A stretch of DNA of 24,899 nt from Chara braunii (GCA_003427395.1 BFEA01000299.1:556818-581716), one strand, 5' to 3'; shown: positions 8,278 to 17,014, counted from the stretch's first letter. Notes: generated from the sequence alone by a model not told the origin. Made by a program: numbers and translations.

Positions 8278-9777
8278 GTTTCCCGATTTGCCCTTGCCTT
8301 TCGACTGGCAGACCATTGTGTCGTGGAGATCGTTGTTACACCACAGACAATAGCGGAATCTCGTGCGTGTCTTGTATGCTTGCTCAGAGAGACTGTAATG
8401 GGACCATGGGGCTGGGGCTGCTGCGCCGGGCCCGGGGCTAGATGCGGTGTTTGTCTTCGCCTTGCCGCATCCTCGGCCTTTGCCGGGGCGGCCACCTTCC
8501 CGAGCGGCTGCGAGTCTGTCCCCTTCATTGGCAGACACGGCCTCGCTAGTTTGGTCGTTTGGCGTTGCCGCCGCGACCACGGCCACTTTCGGTCGATGTT
8601 GATCTCTGCTCAGGCCTGGCGCAGACAAACGCTAGAGATTCTTGGCCTCCTTGTTTGTGACAATAATCCGTGCAGCCTTGTCGAAGAGTTCTGCCGGTGT
8701 CGTCAGGGTGTCCTCGACGTGAGTCAAGGCATTGCCCAACGCCGGACACGACCTCGAGATGAAGTAGTGTTTGATGGCTTTGAAGCCCATTTGAATATCT
8801 GGGACGGATTTCAAGCGTTGGTACTCGGCAATCCAGTCAAGGCTTGGCAGCATGCCTTGTTCGAAGACCATCAGCTTGTCCATTGCCTCGATCTCTGGCA
8901 GCTCTACTTGGAACCGCTTATGCCACGCCGCCTTTAGATCATCCCAACTGATCTTGGTATGCAAGTCGGCAGCCACCACTCCATACTTGGACAAGAGATT
9001 GTCCAACCATGCTTGGCACGCGCCCCCCGACCAGGAGTATAAGTACGCGTGGTGCTTGTGTTCTTTGATGTAGTGTAGCTGCAATGTGAGCTCGAACTTG
9101 CGGAACCATGGAATCGGGTCTGTCTTCATTGAGTCGCAGAAGATATCCTGCCCATCGAACTTTAGAGTTGTCTCGTGCAGTTTCGAGCTCGAGTGGTTGG
9201 CGGCAGTACAGATCCGCTGCTCCAACTGTTGCATTGCGGTTTGCTGTAACTGCACGCCGTCCTTGAGGGAGCCGACGTCAATCTCCAATGCCTCGAGCCG
9301 ATCGGAGGTGTTGGAAGAGCTGGCATCGGGGGCGGCGACGGGTCGCTGCTCCAGCTGCTGGAGGCGACTGTGGACTTGGGCCAACGCGTCGTCGAGGCTG
9401 TGGACTTCCTCCTGCTGTGCAATGCATGTTGCCAGGAGGTCCGTGAGATGGGAGAGGAGTAGAGCGATCTTGTTTTCNCTCTCTTCCATCTTGCCATTCT
9501 CGGCCTCGGCCCGCCAATCCGCTGCCATTGTGAGCAAAGCTCGCTCTCCGTTGAATATCTTCTCGCGTCGTTGAATTCGTTCTTCATCGGCAGCCTTTGC
9601 TGCTGCCTCGTCGTGCTGGCGTTGTTGTTCGATTGCCAACAGACGTGCCTTCTCGGCGTCCTCTGCCTTTTGCTTTGCTGCGGCTGCTACTGTATCCGAC
9701 CGTTGCTTAGCTTCGGTAATCAGAAGCAGCATCCGGGCCTGATAGGCCTCATCCGTTTCCCCGGACTTCCGGTCCAT
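8275..9777 (-). pseudogene. Gag polyprotein, element 1, with internal amber codon
   Basis: Structural protein of the cytoplasmic particle. I place the start at the ATG 9777-9775 (MDRKSGETDEAYQ). The frame is open about 60 codons further up, but that stretch is only a short tandem repeat. Domains in order are an A/E/K/Q-rich coiled coil, a second Gln-rich coiled coil (SRLQQLEQR), then the capsid region with WFRKFELTLQLHY, AYLYSWSGGACQAWLDNL and WDDLKAAWHKRFQ. A TAG at 8634-8632 follows EAKNL. The same frame then continues to a CCHC zinc knuckle, CLWCNNDLHDTMVC (8349-8308, C-x2-C-x4-H-x4-C), and a basic KGKGKSGN tail. The TAG may be decay (from TGG or CAG) or, less likely, a readthrough site. 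One N at 9478 leaves one residue unknown. Confidence 0.88.
8278..8284 (-). promoter_or_regulatory. Candidate -1 ribosomal frameshift heptamer G GGA AAC
   Basis: On the minus strand the last two sense codons of the gag frame are GGA AAC, preceded by G and followed at once by the stop TAA (8277-8275). This is the X XXY YYZ pattern in the correct zero-frame phase. Slipping back one base continues with CTA AGC ACC, and this -1 frame stays open for about 60 codons into N-terminal Pol. A perfect 7-bp stem (CGGTCAC/GTGACCG, 8209-8229, 7-nt loop) lies about 50 nt downstream; weaker pairings lie closer. The same heptamer is used by some retroviruses between gag and pro. Function is inferred. Confidence 0.7.
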
Positions 9778-9819
9778 GACGGTTGTTTGCGAGAGCAAAA
9801 GCATAGACCAGGCCGGAGG

Positions 9820-9957
9820 CCTGCTGACGTGGTACTGTTGTCGGCTGACTTGGCCTGCTGACGTGTCCTGCTGACGTGGTCTGCTGACGTGGCCTGTTGA
9901 CGTGGTCTGCTGACATGGCCTACTGACGTGGTCTGCTGACGTGGCCTGCTGACGTGG
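9820..9957. repeat. 13-bp tandem repeat carrying TGACGTGG (ACGT box)
   Basis: Eight contiguous 13-bp units fill 9854-9957, alternating CCTGCTGACGTGG and TCTGCTGACGTGG (a 26-bp higher order), with an isolated unit at 9820-9832 and degenerate sequence between. TGACGTGG (CCACGTCA on the element strand) is the C-box/G-box hybrid core recognised by plant bZIP factors. The array is in the leader, 43-180 nt before the gag ATG. Because 13 is not a multiple of 3 and the unit has no stop, all three frames give the same 13-residue peptide pattern (HVSRPRQQTTS-like). This explains the open frame upstream of gag. Confidence 0.92.
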
Positions 9958-10692
9958 CAACTCACCAATGCCGCCGCAGGGGGTACCCGGAGACAGATAG
10001 AGAAGGTAAGACCAGAGGGGGCAACAACATAGGTGGGGAGGGGTGGGTGGGATAAATCACCCAGATAAGGAGACACTAATCAAGAAGAAAAGTTTGAACT
10101 TTGCAAAAACAATTCGAGGAAAAGAAGAAAAAAATACTCGTTTGCAAGTTCAGTAGGCCTCCCAGTTCCCCCTGAAGTGCGAAATTACCCGGAGGAAAAA
10201 TTTCGAACGCTGAGACTGCAAATGATTGTCCGATGAGAATTCCGAAAAAAAAAAAATACAGCAAATATTCGGAATTACTCAGATGAGAGTACGCGCAGTT
10301 GGAGAATGATAACTGCAAGAGGGATTCCCGTACCGTTTTTAAAAAAAAACGGATTTCGGAAAAAAATATTGTAGATGTTTCAAATAACAGGAAATTGCAA
10401 AAGGAAATTGAAATTTTCGAAAAGAAAGATATTCCAGATTTCTAAGAATGAAATTTCGAATTTTCAGAAGAAAAACGAAAACGGAAATTTCAGATGTTGC
10501 ACTATTGCGATTTTCCACAACAGAAATAGCGAGAAAACAAAATCCAAGAAAAAAGGAAAAGGAAAAAAAAATCGATTTTCGGCAGTGAGGTCAAAATCAT
10601 GATTTTGGGGGCTCTAATCAATCAATCAAGACTAATCAGCTACCAAGGCCTCGCACACTTGTCAGATCGGGTTGTCCTGATTCACGTGCGGT
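9958..10692 (-). other. Leader of element 1 (A-rich on plus strand), no gene
   Basis: Between primer-binding site and gag lie about 730 bp without a credible reading frame. 10080-10600 is very A-rich on the plus strand and repeats short words such as GGAAATT, GAAATTTC and ATTTTCGAAAAG. A long untranslated leader is usual in Ty3/gypsy elements and may hold packaging signals; none can be named here. Confidence 0.6.
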
Positions 10693-10704
10693 GTTCCGAT
10701 ACCA
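10693..10704 (-). other. Probable primer-binding site, element 1
   Basis: On the minus strand the LTR ends GTAACA, then GT, then TGGTATCGGAAC. The last matches the initiator tRNA-Met primer complement TGGTATCAGAGC at 10 of 12 positions, including the obligatory TGG. A two-base gap after the LTR is normal. The mismatches may be mutations or point to another tRNA. Confidence 0.68.
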
Positions 10705-11188
10705 ACTGTTACATGCCCAGTCGGGCGATGTACATATAAACCGAGGATCCGAAAGGTGATAAAAAGGACTGAATGGACAATGCAGTGCAAGTGGAATCTC
10801 AACAAGCAATGTGCATTCCGATACATACAAAATGGTGTTTTATAGCGCAGGGAAGACTTTAGATACAAGTCCTGACCTGACCGGGACTGACCTCTACCAC
10901 GTAGTGCAAGACAGCGCAACAGAATGCTAGAATACTAATGACTAGCCCAATAATGTTGCAACGTAGACCAAACATACATCATGCTCATCACAAGTTGTGA
11001 AGGGGCCTGGCGCTATACACAGGAAGGAGGCGCCAGGTCCAGATATACACAGACGAAGAGGAGGGGATCAGACAACGAAGAGGAAGGGGGAGATGGGAAA
11101 GTCGTCAACACCAAGTCTCGTTACAAGTCCCAAATAATCCCTCTTCAAAATGTCTAAAGTCCAATGTCGAGTCTGGATCCAAATGTCA

Positions 11189-11193
<5 letters not shown>

Positions 11194-11229
<36 letters not shown>

Positions 11230-11254
11230 NNNNNNNNNNNNNNNNNNNNNNNNN
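11194..11254. repeat. (CT)n microsatellite ending in an assembly gap
   Basis: CT dinucleotides run from 11194 to 11229 and are followed by 25 Ns, so the true repeat length is unknown. Shorter CT runs at about 11308-11320 and 11425-11437 show further slippage-prone DNA in the same LTR. Confidence 0.95.
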
Positions 11255-11457
11255 ATAGCGAGAGGGTGAGAAGGAGATGGTGGACCGAGAAGAGGAAGAA
11301 GAAGAACTCTCTCTCTCTCATGTGCCAGGTACTAACCTGTGAAGATGGCGTTGTGCTGCAGGTACCTCGAAGACGAAGCTGGAGCAATGGCGCTGCAGGT
11401 AAGTCTCCCTTACCTCCGCCCAATCTCTCTCTCTCTAGTACTACTCTAACTCCTATG

Positions 11458-11562
11458 GCGCCCAACGCTGAAGACTACTCCTAACGCTACTAGCGCCAAG
11501 CGCTGAAGACTGTTGCTAACACTACTAGCGCCCAGCGCTGAAGACTACTGCTAACGCTGCCA
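11458..11562. repeat. 35-bp tandem repeat, three units in LTR 1
   Basis: Units at 11458-11492, 11493-11527 and 11528-11562 share GCGCC, GCTGAAGACT and CTAAC-CT blocks. A decayed fourth unit (CTGAAGACTACC, about 11606) follows. It sits in the transcribed (R/U5) side of the LTR, downstream of the TATA box on the minus strand. Confidence 0.88.
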
Positions 11563-11691
11563 CTACTACTGCAGCGCTCCTCCAGAGTGCTGCTGCCGAA
11601 TCCTGAAGACTACCTCCTGCCTCCTGAACTGCACGTGAAGGGCCTGGGAAGTACCTAGGAACTACCTGCCTGCCTGCAGGGCGGGCCAGTC

Positions 11692-11699
11692 CTATATAG
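11692..11699 (-). promoter_or_regulatory. TATA box of LTR 1
   Basis: Minus-strand CTATATAG within GGCCAACACTATATAGGACT. It is the best TATA match in the LTR, is correctly oriented for element transcription, and leaves about 330 bp of U3 upstream. The same context surrounds the TATA candidate in LTR 2. Confidence 0.6.
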
Positions 11700-12039
11700 T
11701 GTTGGCCCGTCCAGGAGGCTGCTCTTGCCAATGCCGAAACGTGCCAGACCCTGGCGTTGAAGCTCAAACAGGGGTTGTCTTGAAAACATGCCCGAAATGG
11801 CCTGTGCTAAAACCCTGGTTTGTTGTCTGAGTTTCAGGGCAGGTCGAACTGCTGAGGGTCCGAAAATGGCCCTTAGTTTCAGGCTGAAAACACTCAGGGC
11901 CAGAAAGGCCCTGATTTAGCCTGAAACGACACAGGGCCTGTAGGCCCTTGTTTTCAGGCTTTTGGCTTGAAAACGTCACGGGCATGGAAATGGCCCATGC
12001 AGCCTGTTGTAGGCGCAGCATGTAACAAACTACTAGGCC

Positions 12040-12495
12040 AAGTTCATATCCTACCCCATCATCAAACACAACATATACGAACTAGAGGTGCTAAACAGAC
12101 CACCACATAATGAACAAATAGAAACCTACCTTCTCAGGAAGGTGAGAGTCGCTCACAGGAAACCCTGGATCATCTTTTAGCCGGAGCTCAGCATTAAGGA
12201 GCTGGAATTCGACCCAAAAGAATGGATGTGGGACCTGGACGTCACCGGAAAGTCGAGGACGATAACAGAATACGACGTAAAGTTCGGGTATATTCTCGGA
12301 CTACAGACCAGGGGCCCAAATCCAAGGCTGACAGAGAAATGTAGAAGCACACTGAACCTAGATGACACAATCACCATCACCATCCCATGGACCAAATACC
12401 TTCTCATCAAACCAATCAGAATCCGCAGCTTGAAATGGCTATTAGCACATGAAGCCCTTCCCGTCAACCAATGTTGGAATGAGAGCAAGGCGTAA
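12040..12495 (+). pseudogene. LINE ORF2 C-terminal fragment, upstream half of zf-RVT
   Basis: One frame is open from about 12037 to 12495 except for a TAG at 12178-12180, just after HRKPWIIF. It contains ELEFDPKEWMWDLDV, a VKFGYILG block and RSLKWLLAHEALPVNQ. The last matches the start of the zf-RVT domain found after the RT of plant LINEs, where a W-x-LLH-x-ALP block precedes a CxxC finger. The finger does not follow here; the frame runs into unrelated sequence. This is a pseudogene without a start. Confidence 0.62.
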
Positions 12496-13166
12496 GGCCA
12501 AACACTCTGATAATACAGACACGCAGGTGAAGATGCAAGGTGGGAGAGAAGTGATTCACAGACATACTAGTATGGGTATTCACGACGATGGGGTCTAGCA
12601 CAACGATTCGCATCCTCTCTTTTGCATTTTGCTATGGCGCACCTCAGAGTTTCATACAATATCTCAGCAAAAATGCGAAAGACCCGAAGCCAAAATATAG
12701 CTGCGTCCAGAGACCACATAAGAATGTTTAACCATTCCATTTTTCAAAAACTTTAAACCAAACAACAGCTCATACAAATTCACAGGGACTCAGATCATCA
12801 GACCATTAAAGGGAAGAGGTATTGGAAGGGAAGGAGAAGAGGAAGAAAAGAAAGAGAAAGAGAAAGAAAAGGAAGACAAGAGAGGTGGGGAGGAAGGAAG
12901 GAATGGGAGGGAACAAAGTCAGGAAAAACGACAAATAAAAAGCTAAGAAGCAGTGGAAATAAAGGAAGAGAGCGCCAGCAGTCATATGATAAGCATGGTC
13001 ACAAAGTGCCGACAACGATCTCTCTCGAAGCCCAAGCGGTGAACTTTAAAAATATATCATGAAGTACATTTGTGCCATCCCATATGGCGAGAAAAATAAA
13101 TCAGGCACAACAGCGCCATCATCCATCCCATTCAGCTGAAGAGCAACATGCATCGGCAACGCTTGA
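12496..13166. other. About 670 bp between the two LINE coding blocks, no gene
   Basis: This stretch separates the LINE block ending LAHEALPVNQ from the block with the CxxC...H...C finger, which in intact LINEs are only tens of residues apart. It includes a GA-rich tract (about 12815-12910). I see no terminal repeats, target duplication or coding motif. It may be an insertion into the LINE, or the two blocks may come from different copies. Confidence 0.5.
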
Positions 13167-13622
13167 CATGTTTGGCTACATACTAGAAGGAAACATTCTG
13201 ACCCTGATAGCTCGGACTGCTGCTCAATGTGCAGCAACAACTTTCCTGAAGACAGCCCACACTGCCTCCTCTTCTGCCCAGAAGCGACATGGGTATGGAA
13301 GAAGGTCCGCAAGCTGTGGTCGATCCTGTTCGTTTCACCGCCCCCTGACATTCCCCCTCTCTCTATCCTAATCCTAACTAACATCCCTAGCAACATCACA
13401 GGCAGCAGGGAAGTATGGTTCACCCTGCTCAGGAAGCTGGCACTGTGGGTGATATGGAAACGTAGATGCACTCAGACAATCGAGGGTGCAGAGGTGGCTA
13501 GGGAAGAAATGTGGTCATTACTCCTGAGCATGGCAGATACGGAAATCAGAAGCAGATGGCGGAGAATGGTCAACTCTATAGGACACAAACCAGAAGGACA
13601 ACAACCAAGAAACAAACCTTAA
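13167..13622 (+). pseudogene. LINE ORF2 C-terminus with zf-RVT finger
   Basis: The frame opens after a TGA at 13164-13166 and runs to 13622. It shows CCSMCSNNFPEDSPHCLLFC followed by VWKKV. The Cys-x2-Cys, then His and Cys, then aromatic-W spacing is typical of the zf-RVT finger at the end of plant LINE ORF2. About 100 residues rich in R, W and E follow (WVIWKRRCTQT is the typical LINE tail motif, W-x-IW-x-R-R). No start belongs here; it is the tail of a longer ORF. Confidence 0.68.
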
Positions 13623-14129
13623 TGAGGAACTGGTTGCTAAAGGGCAAGGTGGCGACGATAGTTGACGACAGGTTGAGGTGGAAGAATTGGCACCAGGCAC
13701 AATCATGAAGTCTATAAGGTCTCCTGTCGTGTGCCCTGGCAGAAGGCCAAGAAGACCCCGAATGAGGATCAGCAACAAGGCAAACCGGACTCACAATGAA
13801 GGACAAGGACAAGCAATAGAACACTGAGCGGACCCCCCCACTCTTCTCGCATTGCAAGGACTCATTCGAGAGGCTCTGAATAGAAGCCTGAGAGGAACAA
13901 ATGGTGAGGGCAAGCTGACAGTCAATCCTCCTTAGAAGGAGTAATCAATGCTGGTCAGGGTTCCTTCGGCCAGACGGAAGGAAGCGTCGAGTGGGTAAAA
14001 CTATGTATTCTTTTGACTTGCTGGAGGAATAGGAACCGGATTGACGCTCCCCAGAATGGATATGGAGCCAGGGCTATAAGGACCTGTAAAAAAAATAATA
14101 ATAATTAAAAAAAATCAACAAACAAAAAA
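13623..14129 (+). other. LINE 3' untranslated region and A-rich tail
   Basis: No open frame of note. The stretch ends in GACCTGTAAAAAAAATAATA and a further A-rich run to 14129. This is a plausible LINE 3' end with imperfect poly(A)/(TAA) tail. Confidence 0.55.
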
Positions 14130-14267
14130 TGGTGGTCAGCCCTCCCTCCTTGTCATCACTCTCTCTCTCTCTTCAAGTCGTCAATGAGCTGCTTCGGCAG
14201 AGTGGGCGCCATTGCCGCTGTCACCTGCATCAAGGAGAAGGCCACAACAGAAAATGGTGGTCAGCCC
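14126..14267. repeat. 17-bp perfect direct repeats flanking 108 bp
   Basis: AAAATGGTGGTCAGCCC occurs at 14126-14142 and again at 14251-14267. The first copy begins in the A-rich LINE tail. Repeats of this length fit a target-site duplication of a short retroposed insert, or a LINE-related duplication. The 108 bp between contain a CT run and no tail. Confidence 0.7.
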
Positions 14268-14479
14268 CTCGAAGGAAAACCCTCTCCCCTCGTCCAGCTC
14301 CGCCACTCTCTCCTCTAATCCCCCTCGGCTATGCAACATTCCAGCGGGCATTAAAAAAAAAAAAAAAAACGACAAGCAAATCGAATTGCGGAAACAACAT
14401 TCCAAAAGGAGGAGGAAAAAAAAACTGCAAATGCCAAATTGAGATTTGTAATTTGAAACGGATGGCAACTAGAAGAAGG

Positions 14480-15480
14480 GGAGGTGGATGGAGAGAGAGG
14501 GAGGAAGGAGGAAGGACAAATAAATGAAGAAGAAGGGAGAAAGGAGGAGGGAGAAAGAGAGGAGGAAAGAGGAGGGAGAAGTGAGGTGCTGCGTGGAGGA
14601 GGGAGAAAGGGAGGAAGGAGAGGTAGAGATAGACGACGAAAGAGGGGAGAGGAGGAGGGAGGGAGGAGGAGGGAGAGATGGACGAGGAAGAAGGGAGAGA
14701 GGAGGAGGGAGAAAGGGAGGAAGGAGGAGGGAGAAAGGAAGGAGGAAAGAGGGGGCAGCGAGTCGAGTCAGTCGACGCGTGGAGGATGGGAGGGGTGGAG
14801 GTGCCGCGCAGAGTGAAAGGCCCTGTCGCTAACGTAACAAGGGCAAAAAAAAAAAATGGGTGATTGGATGGTGAAGTGTTCGAAGGACAGATGGATGGAG
14901 AGAGGGAGGAAGAAGGAGGGACAGATGGATGAAGGAGAAGGGAGAAAGGAGAAAGGAGGAGGGAGAAAGGGAGGAGGGAGAGATGGACGAAGAAGAAGGG
15001 AGGAAGGAGGAGGGAGAAAGGGAGGAGGAAAGAGGGAGTAGCGAGTCGACCTGTGGAGGGAGAAAGGGAGGAGGAAAGAGGGAGTAGCGAGTCGACCTGT
15101 GGAGGGAGGAAGGGAGGAGGAAAGAGGAGGGAGAAGTGAGGTGATGCGTGGAGGAGGGAGAAAGGGAGGAAGGAGGAGGCAGAGAGGAGGAGTGAGAAAG
15201 GGAGGAAGGAGAGAGGTAGAGATAGACGACGAAAGAGGGGAGAGGAGGAGGGAGGGAGGAGGAGGGAGAGATGGACGAGGAAGAAGGGAGGTAGGAGGAG
15301 GGAGAAAGGAAGGAGGAAAGAGGGGGCAGTGAGTCGAGTCAGTCGATGCATGGAGGATGGGAGGGGTGGAGGTGCCGCGCGGAGTGAAAGGCCCTGTCGC
15401 TAACGTAACAAGGGCAAAAAAAAAAAAAAAGGTGATTGGATAGTGAAGTGTTTGAAGGACAGAGACAGGAGGAGAAGGGA
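14480..15480. repeat. Purine-rich duplicated block, unit about 570 bp
   Basis: The sequence from about 14560 to 14880 recurs at about 15115-15460. Shared landmarks are GTGAGGTG-TGCGTGG (14581 and 15135), AGTCGAGTCAGTCG (14761 and 15332) and CCCTGTCGCTAACGTAACAA, followed by an A-run of 12 or more. Between them a 46-bp unit is perfectly repeated at 15011-15102. The DNA is GGGAGAAAGGGAGGAGG-like throughout. The long minus-strand Ser/Leu/Pro-rich frames here (340 and 435 codons) come from composition. The two internal A-runs after identical text suggest that each copy ends in a retroposed-like tail. Confidence 0.82.
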
Positions 15481-15485
15481 AGAGT

Positions 15486-15488
<3 letters not shown>

Positions 15489-15541
<53 letters not shown>
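15489..15541. repeat. (GA)26 microsatellite
   Basis: Uninterrupted GA dinucleotides on the plus strand at the end of the purine-rich block. Confidence 0.97.
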
Positions 15542-15543
<2 letters not shown>

Positions 15544-16328
15544 GGTGGCAACCCCCTCTCCCGGCTCGGTGATTCCTCCTCGCTCCCGCTGCCTGCTCCA
15601 ACTGCCTCCTGCTGCGCGCTACTGCCTGCTGCTGCCTGTTGCTGCCTCCTGCTGCCTCCTGTTTCTTGCTCGGGCTGGTGCTGCTGGTGACAGGCGGGCA
15701 TGACAGAGAACGAATGGCGACGAAAATGGCCCAAACGATGGCTGCCAAAGAGACAAGACACAACTGGCGGGTCAGTGAAGTGTCGAGGTGCCCAATAGCG
15801 GCATGGGGGTGGCCTGAGTGGTTTGAAAACGAACTACTTAGATCTTCCCCCAAAAAATTTACAGGGCGTCTGCGCGGCCCAAAAAACAAAATTTGCGCCC
15901 ACGGAGGCAATTTCCTCCGGTACCTCTCCGGGCCTTCCACCCCCCCCGAACCTTTTTTTTTTTTCCCATGCCCCCTGTTTTGGCCGATGCACCGCATGTC
16001 GTGCACGCGCTGGCTGCGCTCTGCACCGCACGTGTCGTGACGCCGCGCACGGCATGCGCCGCAAGTATGCTTCATACCAGCTAGGATCTTTCTCTTGGTC
16101 TTGGGAGGGTTTAGTGGACATTCATTTTGAGTCTAAGTTTATAATTGTGATCGTGAAAGGGCTTCCACGATTCAGACCCCAAATTCGGATCTCAAGGTCA
16201 GATGCCCAGGTCAAGAAAAGGCCGAGTTCGTCAAACTCAGAAAAGTCACAATCGGGTAGCTCAGCAGTCTGGTCCAACAGGCACCCAGCAAACAGTCACG
16301 TCTCAGGGACAAGAGTCACGTCTCATTA
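15542..16328. other. No recognisable gene; host or older repeat DNA next to element 2
   Basis: It starts with a CTGCTGC-rich stretch (15595-15665), includes a poly-T run (about 15952-15964) and a short inverted repeat CGGAGG/CCTCCG (about 15902-15919), and ends at the LTR of element 2. Open frames on both strands (up to 204 codons on plus, 15823-16437) have no recognisable domain, and the longest plus frame runs into the LTR. 16200-16325 is Ser/Gln/Lys-rich in several frames and may be a fragment of an older element. Confidence 0.45.
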
Positions 16329-16633
16329 TGCAAGGAACCTGACTGTTCACAGCTTGCTCGAGAGCATCAAACCGCATGCATACATGTCATCACACGTACA
16401 AAGTGGCCTCACACAAAACCAGATTGAGATGAGATAAGAACCAAGTAGCGCAACTTATATTATCAATGTCACTTAATACAAAGAGTTTCATGAGTTCCAG
16501 AGTTTAGCGCCAACAAAAGGTAGGTCCCCCTCGTCATACAACAGCGTGGAACCTGGCTCAGCCACTGCCCTCCTTCAGATCACAGGTGTGGCGCCAACAG
16601 GTAAGTGTTCACCATATCCAGACTCACTCCCTG

Positions 16634-16634
<1 letters not shown>

Positions 16635-16721
<87 letters not shown>
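16635..16721. repeat. (CT)43 microsatellite inside the 3' LTR
   Basis: 87 nt of pure CT. The partner tract in the other LTR is 59 nt (24641-24699). The two were identical at insertion, so they record independent slippage since then. Confidence 0.97.
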
Positions 16722-16724
<3 letters not shown>

Positions 16725-17007
16725 AACTTTGTCTTGGTTCTCTTCCCTACACTATGCATACACACTCTCATCTACGAATATCTAATCTGAATGTCACTCA
16801 CTGATACACTACTACTGACTAACCCTGCTACTACTAACATAGGCTGGCGCAGCTATGGCTTCCCTACAGCCAACGCCCAGCCTCCCTTCTTCCTAGCGTA
16901 GCTCCTCTTCAGCCAGCGCCTGCCCAACACTATAGTGCACAGGTGCCTCAACACTTCCACGCATCAATGCCTCTGGAAATCTGCCTGTGGGGGAGGCTGC
17001 CTCGTGT

Positions 17008-17014
17008 CTTATAG
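17008..17014 (-). promoter_or_regulatory. TATA box candidate of LTR 2
   Basis: Minus-strand CTATAAG in GGCCAACACTATAAGACAC, the same context as the TATA of LTR 1. An inverted copy of the CCAACACTATA word lies at about 16922-16932, forming an imperfect inverted repeat around this promoter area. Confidence 0.5.

Larger units (their letters stand above)
4490..12027 (-). mobile_element. Chromovirus 1 (Ty3/gypsy LTR retrotransposon), 3' LTR not seen
   Basis: Read on the minus strand the order is LTR, primer-binding site, leader, gag, protease, reverse transcriptase, RNase H, integrase, chromodomain. PR-RT-RH-IN order defines Ty3/gypsy, and the chromodomain after integrase places it among chromoviruses. 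The 5' LTR (10707-12027) has perfect 10-bp terminal inverted repeats. The pol reading frame ends at 4490. Left of that I found nothing matching the LTR, so the 3' LTR is deleted, diverged beyond recognition or displaced outside the window by later insertions. The coding region carries many frame changes and stops, so the copy is not autonomous. Confidence 0.9.
10707..12027 (-). repeat. 5' LTR of element 1, about 1321 bp
   Basis: On the plus strand it begins TGTTACATGC (10707) and ends GCATGTAACA (12027), a perfect 10-bp terminal inverted repeat with canonical TG...CA. The primer-binding site adjoins one end and unrelated LINE sequence the other, which fixes both borders. Inside are a TATA box, three 35-bp repeats and a CT microsatellite interrupted by a 25-N gap (11230-11254). 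The TATA-flanking text (ATAGTGTTGGCC) is shared with the LTR of element 2, suggesting related families. Confidence 0.85.
12028..14129 (+). mobile_element. 3' part of a LINE (non-LTR retrotransposon)
   Basis: Plus-strand fragment with the C-terminal end of an ORF2-type protein in two blocks (12040-12495 and about 13167-13622), a 3' region of about 460 bp, and an A-rich tail (14087-14129, with TAATAATAATT). Its left edge is exactly the end of LTR 1 (12027), so element 1 apparently inserted into the LINE and the 5' part should lie beyond the missing 3' LTR. RT and endonuclease domains are not in the window. Assignment rests on the zf-RVT-like region and the tail. Confidence 0.65.

Noticed and set aside
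8242-8937. Plus-strand frame of 231 codons
   Set aside because: Lies opposite gag of element 1, whose capsid and CCHC knuckle are recognisable on the minus strand.
10707-12027. Solo LTR
   Set aside because: A primer-binding site follows two bases after the inner end, and the flanks (ACCAAC and AACTA) are not a target duplication, so it is the 5' LTR of element 1.
14329-16075. Long minus-strand open frames (340 and 435 codons) rich in Ser, Leu and Pro
   Set aside because: They are the complement of GGGAGAAAGGAGG-type purine repeats and span two repeat copies and the GA tract. Absence of stops follows from composition, and no domain is visible.
15823-16437. Plus-strand frame of 204 codons as a host gene
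   Set aside because: It runs across the boundary into the 3' LTR of element 2 and shows no recognisable domain. At best its first part is a remnant of something older.
16546-16785. Small plus-strand frames through the CT tracts (also 24542-24778 and 11164-11484)
   Set aside because: Leu-Ser repeats from (CT)n inside LTRs; no evidence of coding.
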